Source: Nematopogon swammerdamellus (Eukaryota > Arthropoda > Insecta > Lepidoptera > Adelidae). Taken from it: a DNA stretch of 64,000 nt. The stretch spans positions 4,278,001-4,342,000 of the forward strand of contig OX336359.1 of assembly GCA_946902875.1 (NCBI GenBank), written 5' to 3'. The translations under genes were made by a program, and so were the position numbers. Within the stretch, counting starts at the first letter, position 1. Every line of letters starts with the position of its first letter. A model generated the notes under the pieces. It was given only the letters and a program-made list of their open reading frames with translations, was not told the origin of the DNA and did no database searches. Shown piece by piece: positions 61,736-64,000 of this stretch.

Positions 61736-62050
61736 AGTTTTTTCTGACGAAAAAATTTACGTGCATACCTACACCTGCTGCTTCACCGTTCGGAACCGGT
61801 GTAAAACTGTTGGTCCCTTCCCTTGCCCCTTAATAGGTGGTAGGCTCAAATTGTAGCCGACTGGGTTGGTACCACCGTACTGGATGTAAGATGGCCGCAT
61901 AGCAGCCTCGGTTGTGTTCTCCTCTAGTCCAGTATAGCCAGCAATCCAGGAAAGTCTCCGGTATGGCACCTACCTTCTCGGAGGTGATATTGGCTGGTCG
62001 GAGCATGCGCTTTGGCCCCTCCAACTCAGCCACCGATATCGGATTACATA
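61736..62050 (+). mobile_element. SINE-t without tRNA head
   Basis: Starts CAATGAGTTTTTTCTGACG right at the MITE edge; full body, GGAGCATGCGCTTTGGCCCC and GGATTACATAAAAAAA. Confidence 0.85.
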
Positions 62051-62051
62051 A

Positions 62052-62578
62052 AAAAAAATAGTTGAAACGCTCTCTACGTTTAGTACTTAAAGTGACGTTT
62101 CACAAGATGGCGGCCAAAATGGCGGCGTTGGTTCCTATTTATGCCACGTGCCAAAAGATGCTTGTCGGTCTGTATTTATGCCGAAACATCACAGAAGTCT
62201 AGCTAGTCAGACTGGACTGAACACTCAATATGGATCGTCTATGCTCGTAGTTGAATCCGTTGGATACATAAAAGCTTTCTTCGTCTAAGGCAAAGAGTAG
62301 TATGTCTGAGGTTATTAAATCCTTCCCCGTTTGAGGATATATCTATCGCGCACGCCCCATTTTAAGCGGGTGCGCTGGAGGCGCGCTTTTTAATTTCCTC
62401 TATGGTCAAATCAATTCGAGAAATTTTGAAATTGGAAGTGAGCCGTTTCTGTCATTCGTATGTCATTATTCAATTTGGGCCGATGTTTTACAATTTATTC
62501 GTACTTAGTTCATAATTTAAAAATTCCTGTGAATCTGTTGAAATACCCATAGAAATAAAATCCCGCAATCGGGGCGCC
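62052..62578. promoter_or_regulatory. Possible promoter/5' UTR region
   Basis: Few repeat signatures. AAGATGGCGGCCAAAATGGC at 62105 is a double YY1/Pho-like motif. The sequence leads to a good start context (GGGGCGCCATG) at 62579. Inference only; no TATA box or initiator is certain. Confidence 0.25.
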
Positions 62579-62615
62579 ATGTCTTTGCCGGGTAAACCCT
62601 CTAAAGAAAGAACCG
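62579..62615 (+). CDS. Possible first coding exon
   Basis: The ATG at 62579 in a favourable context codes MSLPGKPSKERT and then meets a consensus splice donor, CCG/GTAAGT, at 62615/62616 (phase 1). The short length is normal for a first exon. No acceptor or second exon could be recognised in the remaining 1.4 kb, so the rest would lie beyond the window. I cannot name the protein. It could equally be chance. Confidence 0.3.
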
Positions 62616-62729
62616 GTAAGTAAATTGTGTGAAAGTTTTATCGCTGTGTCTACAAAGAGATTTTATGTATAGAGTGAGCACTACGAAGAAAGAATACAGA
62701 GAAATGACGGCCAATAGCTGAGGTATGAG

Positions 62730-62860
62730 GTAAGGTAGCGCGGTGGCGGAACGCTGAGCCGCGCGGGGCGGGAAGCGAGCGGGAGAGGGGCTAGCTAGCT
62801 AGCGAGCGACTAGCGGCTAGCGGCCCGGCCGGCCCGGCCGGTCAGTCAACACGTGCATTG
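62730..62860. other. GC-rich block
   Basis: AGCCGCGCGGGGCGGGAAGC, a GCTAGCTAGCTAGCG stretch and GGCCCGGCCGGCCCGGCCGG. By far the most GC-rich 130 bp of this end of the window. Confidence 0.6.
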
Positions 62861-62940
62861 GAATACGTAGGGTTGTCACTTAGTCTACCAAAAATTTATT
62901 TTTCGATTTATTATTTTACGAGTAGTTATTATGGTTAATT

Positions 62941-63001
62941 GTGCCCGTAGTATAGTGGTAACGCTTTCAATGCAGAAGTTGCGGGTTCAAATCCCGGGCA
63001 C
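62941..63001 (+). tRNA. tRNA-like sequence, probably a pseudogene
   Basis: GTGCCCG pairs perfectly with CGGGCAC at the end. A box TAGTATAGTGG (62948-62958) and a consensus B box GGTTCAAATCC (62984-62994). Only 61 nt, about 12 short of a nuclear tRNA: the T stem and acceptor stem must share bases, and the anticodon loop lacks U33. Reads best as a truncated tRNA or SINE head. Confidence 0.45.
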
Positions 63002-63171
63002 TAACTAATGTACTTATTTATTTCCTTGATAAGGATTGATATACGTGCATTTCATAACGAATAGGTACGATCGCTCCAGTGAAGAAAAATAAAGTTAGGT
63101 AACTAGTGCACACTGGTCTATGAAAGGTATTTTTGTGTAAACTGCTTCTGATTTCCACTGGTCACCATGTA

Positions 63172-63262
63172 CGAGTAATCGAACCGGATATAACAAATTG
63201 TGACAAGTTCGAGTGCAATATGACTGCCATAAGAATACTCAATAAACAATAAAACAACAACA
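63172..63262 (+). repeat. GAAG repeat 3' part
   Basis: GAACCGGATATAACAAATTG, GTTCGAGTGCAATATGACTG, ending in AATAAACAATAAAACAA. Confidence 0.7.
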
Positions 63263-63279
63263 ATAAAAACAATACCTCC

Positions 63280-63330
63280 TATGTCAATGGGCAGAGTCCG
63301 TGCCTAGCAGTGGGACGTTTTAAAGGATTA
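63280..63330 (+). mobile_element. LINE 3' end scrap
   Basis: GGGCAGAGTCCGTGCCTAGC and AGTGGGACGTTTTAAAGG recall RTE-type LINE ends. Confidence 0.4.
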
Positions 63331-63469
63331 TAGAAGAAAACAGATAGTGAATTTCATCGAAAAAAACGTTTTTATGTATTTATTAAACTTAAAATACAGA
63401 ACTATAATAACTTGAAATACATACCTAAACTTATATGGGTTTTTTAATTACCGTGGTTATTTGACATTT

Positions 63470-63620
63470 TAAGAAGTAACAACGGCTTTACTCACTATCG
63501 AAATACGAGCTGTGTGGCTCGACATTTCGGCCAGAGTGCTCATGATGATGGGCCATACGTTTGGCCCGAAACGTCGAGCCACACAGCTCGTATTTCGACC
63601 GCGAGTAAAGCCGTTTTGTA
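63470..63620. mobile_element. Foldback element related to 45086-45870
   Basis: Arms: ACGGCTTTACTCAC, CGAAATACGAGCTGTGTGGC and TCGACATTTCGG, inverted as CCGAAACGTCGAGCCACACA, GCTCGTATTTCG and GAGTAAAGCCGTT. The centre has GGGCCATACGTTTGGCCC. The left flank ATTACCGTGGTTATTTGACA matches the flank at 45085. Confidence 0.8.
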
Positions 63621-64000
63621 TTCTTATAATACCTACACTTAATAACTAGAATAATATCTAAAAAAACTAAACTTAATAATAAAGAATTAATAACTGCGGT
63701 CTTGGCCTTGGACTAAACTTAAAATCTACAAACCAAACATACATAAAATAAAGAGTGCAGCATTTATTTAAAAAAAAATAAAATAAATAAATAAAAAAAC
63801 CATTAGGTATACTTTGGACTACACACACAAACACAACTAAAATAACTCTTCCTCCGTACTTAAACAAAATTAATAATTTAAATTTCACTTTACACAAATT
63901 TAAATTTTCACTTTCCCTTAAAGAATGTATCATCTTGGACTATTTTTATCCATCTTTCTCGTATTGATCCCTTAGTAGGATGTGGAAACCTTGTAAAAAA
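63621..64000. other. No gene; AT-rich end of window
   Basis: The 86-codon frame on the minus strand (63673-63933) is Phe/Val/Tyr-rich, as expected from AT-rich DNA, with no domain. Confidence 0.4.

Noticed and set aside
63673..63933. 86-codon frame rich in Phe/Val/Tyr on the minus strand
   Set aside because: Composition is that of translated AT-rich DNA; no signal peptide plus domain pattern is convincing.

Overview
The window looks like intergenic or intronic DNA from a moth or butterfly genome, most likely noctuid-like Lepidoptera. It is AT-rich, contains no intact protein-coding gene and is almost wholly built from transposable-element copies, nested insertions and tandem arrays. The lepidopteran reading rests on the repeat families recognised. 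These are a 5S rRNA-derived SINE and a tRNA-derived SINE that share a body (resembling HaSE3 and HaSE1 of Helicoverpa armigera, from memory and not compared here), LINE tails of the (TTTGAC)n, (TATC)n, (ATTTC)n and (TGAC)n kinds, and several dispersed repeats with AGGGTTCCGTA, ACCGACTTCAAA or GAAGTTTCTTG(C/T)CGG cores that I know as common in moth sequence.

Names used here. SINE-5S runs from a tRNA A-box-like 5' end through a 5S rRNA-like block and a body to poly(A). SINE-t has a tRNA-like head, a related body and an ACATAAAA tail. SINE-B has a TACCGTGTGGGG head and a (TATG)n tail. Rep-C, GTTCC, ACCGAC, CCCCGAC, GAAG and CRE-end are dispersed repeats of unassigned class.

Layout. 0-5 kb: two tRNA-derived SINEs, SINE-5S and SINE-B copies, and a 5'-truncated Jockey/CR1-type LINE on the minus strand (3193-4297). 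5-8.9 kb: a 2.86 kb foldback element with very long inverted arms, inserted in Rep-C. 9-20.5 kb: the C-terminal end of a LINE with a hammerhead-ribozyme-like motif, a TA-flanked MITE, a SINE-B with a 12-bp target duplication, a CCCCGAC foldback, and inverted repeat pairs. 20.5-36 kb: SINEs, LINE 3' ends and a tandem array grown from LINE sequence (28.7-29.5 kb). 36-43 kb: a triplicated LINE tail, a Penelope-like element with RT and GIY-YIG remnants (37.1-37.8 kb), and palindromic MITEs. 43-53 kb: a composite SINE, a foldback enclosing a minisatellite, several LINE C-termini, an inverted second copy of the 9.3 kb LINE, and a 0.9 kb minisatellite. 53-61 kb: a hAT-like MITE family with 8-bp target duplications, a 10-copy array that contains a SINE-B piece, and a 31-bp minisatellite abutting a SINE. 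62-64 kb: the part least filled with recognised repeats, with one possible first coding exon (62579-62615), a GC-rich block and a Pol III tRNA-like sequence.

Nothing here works together as an operon or pathway. The shared theme is repeat biology: SINE heads swapped onto one body, tandem arrays seeded from SINE and LINE fragments, and insertions within insertions that give relative ages.
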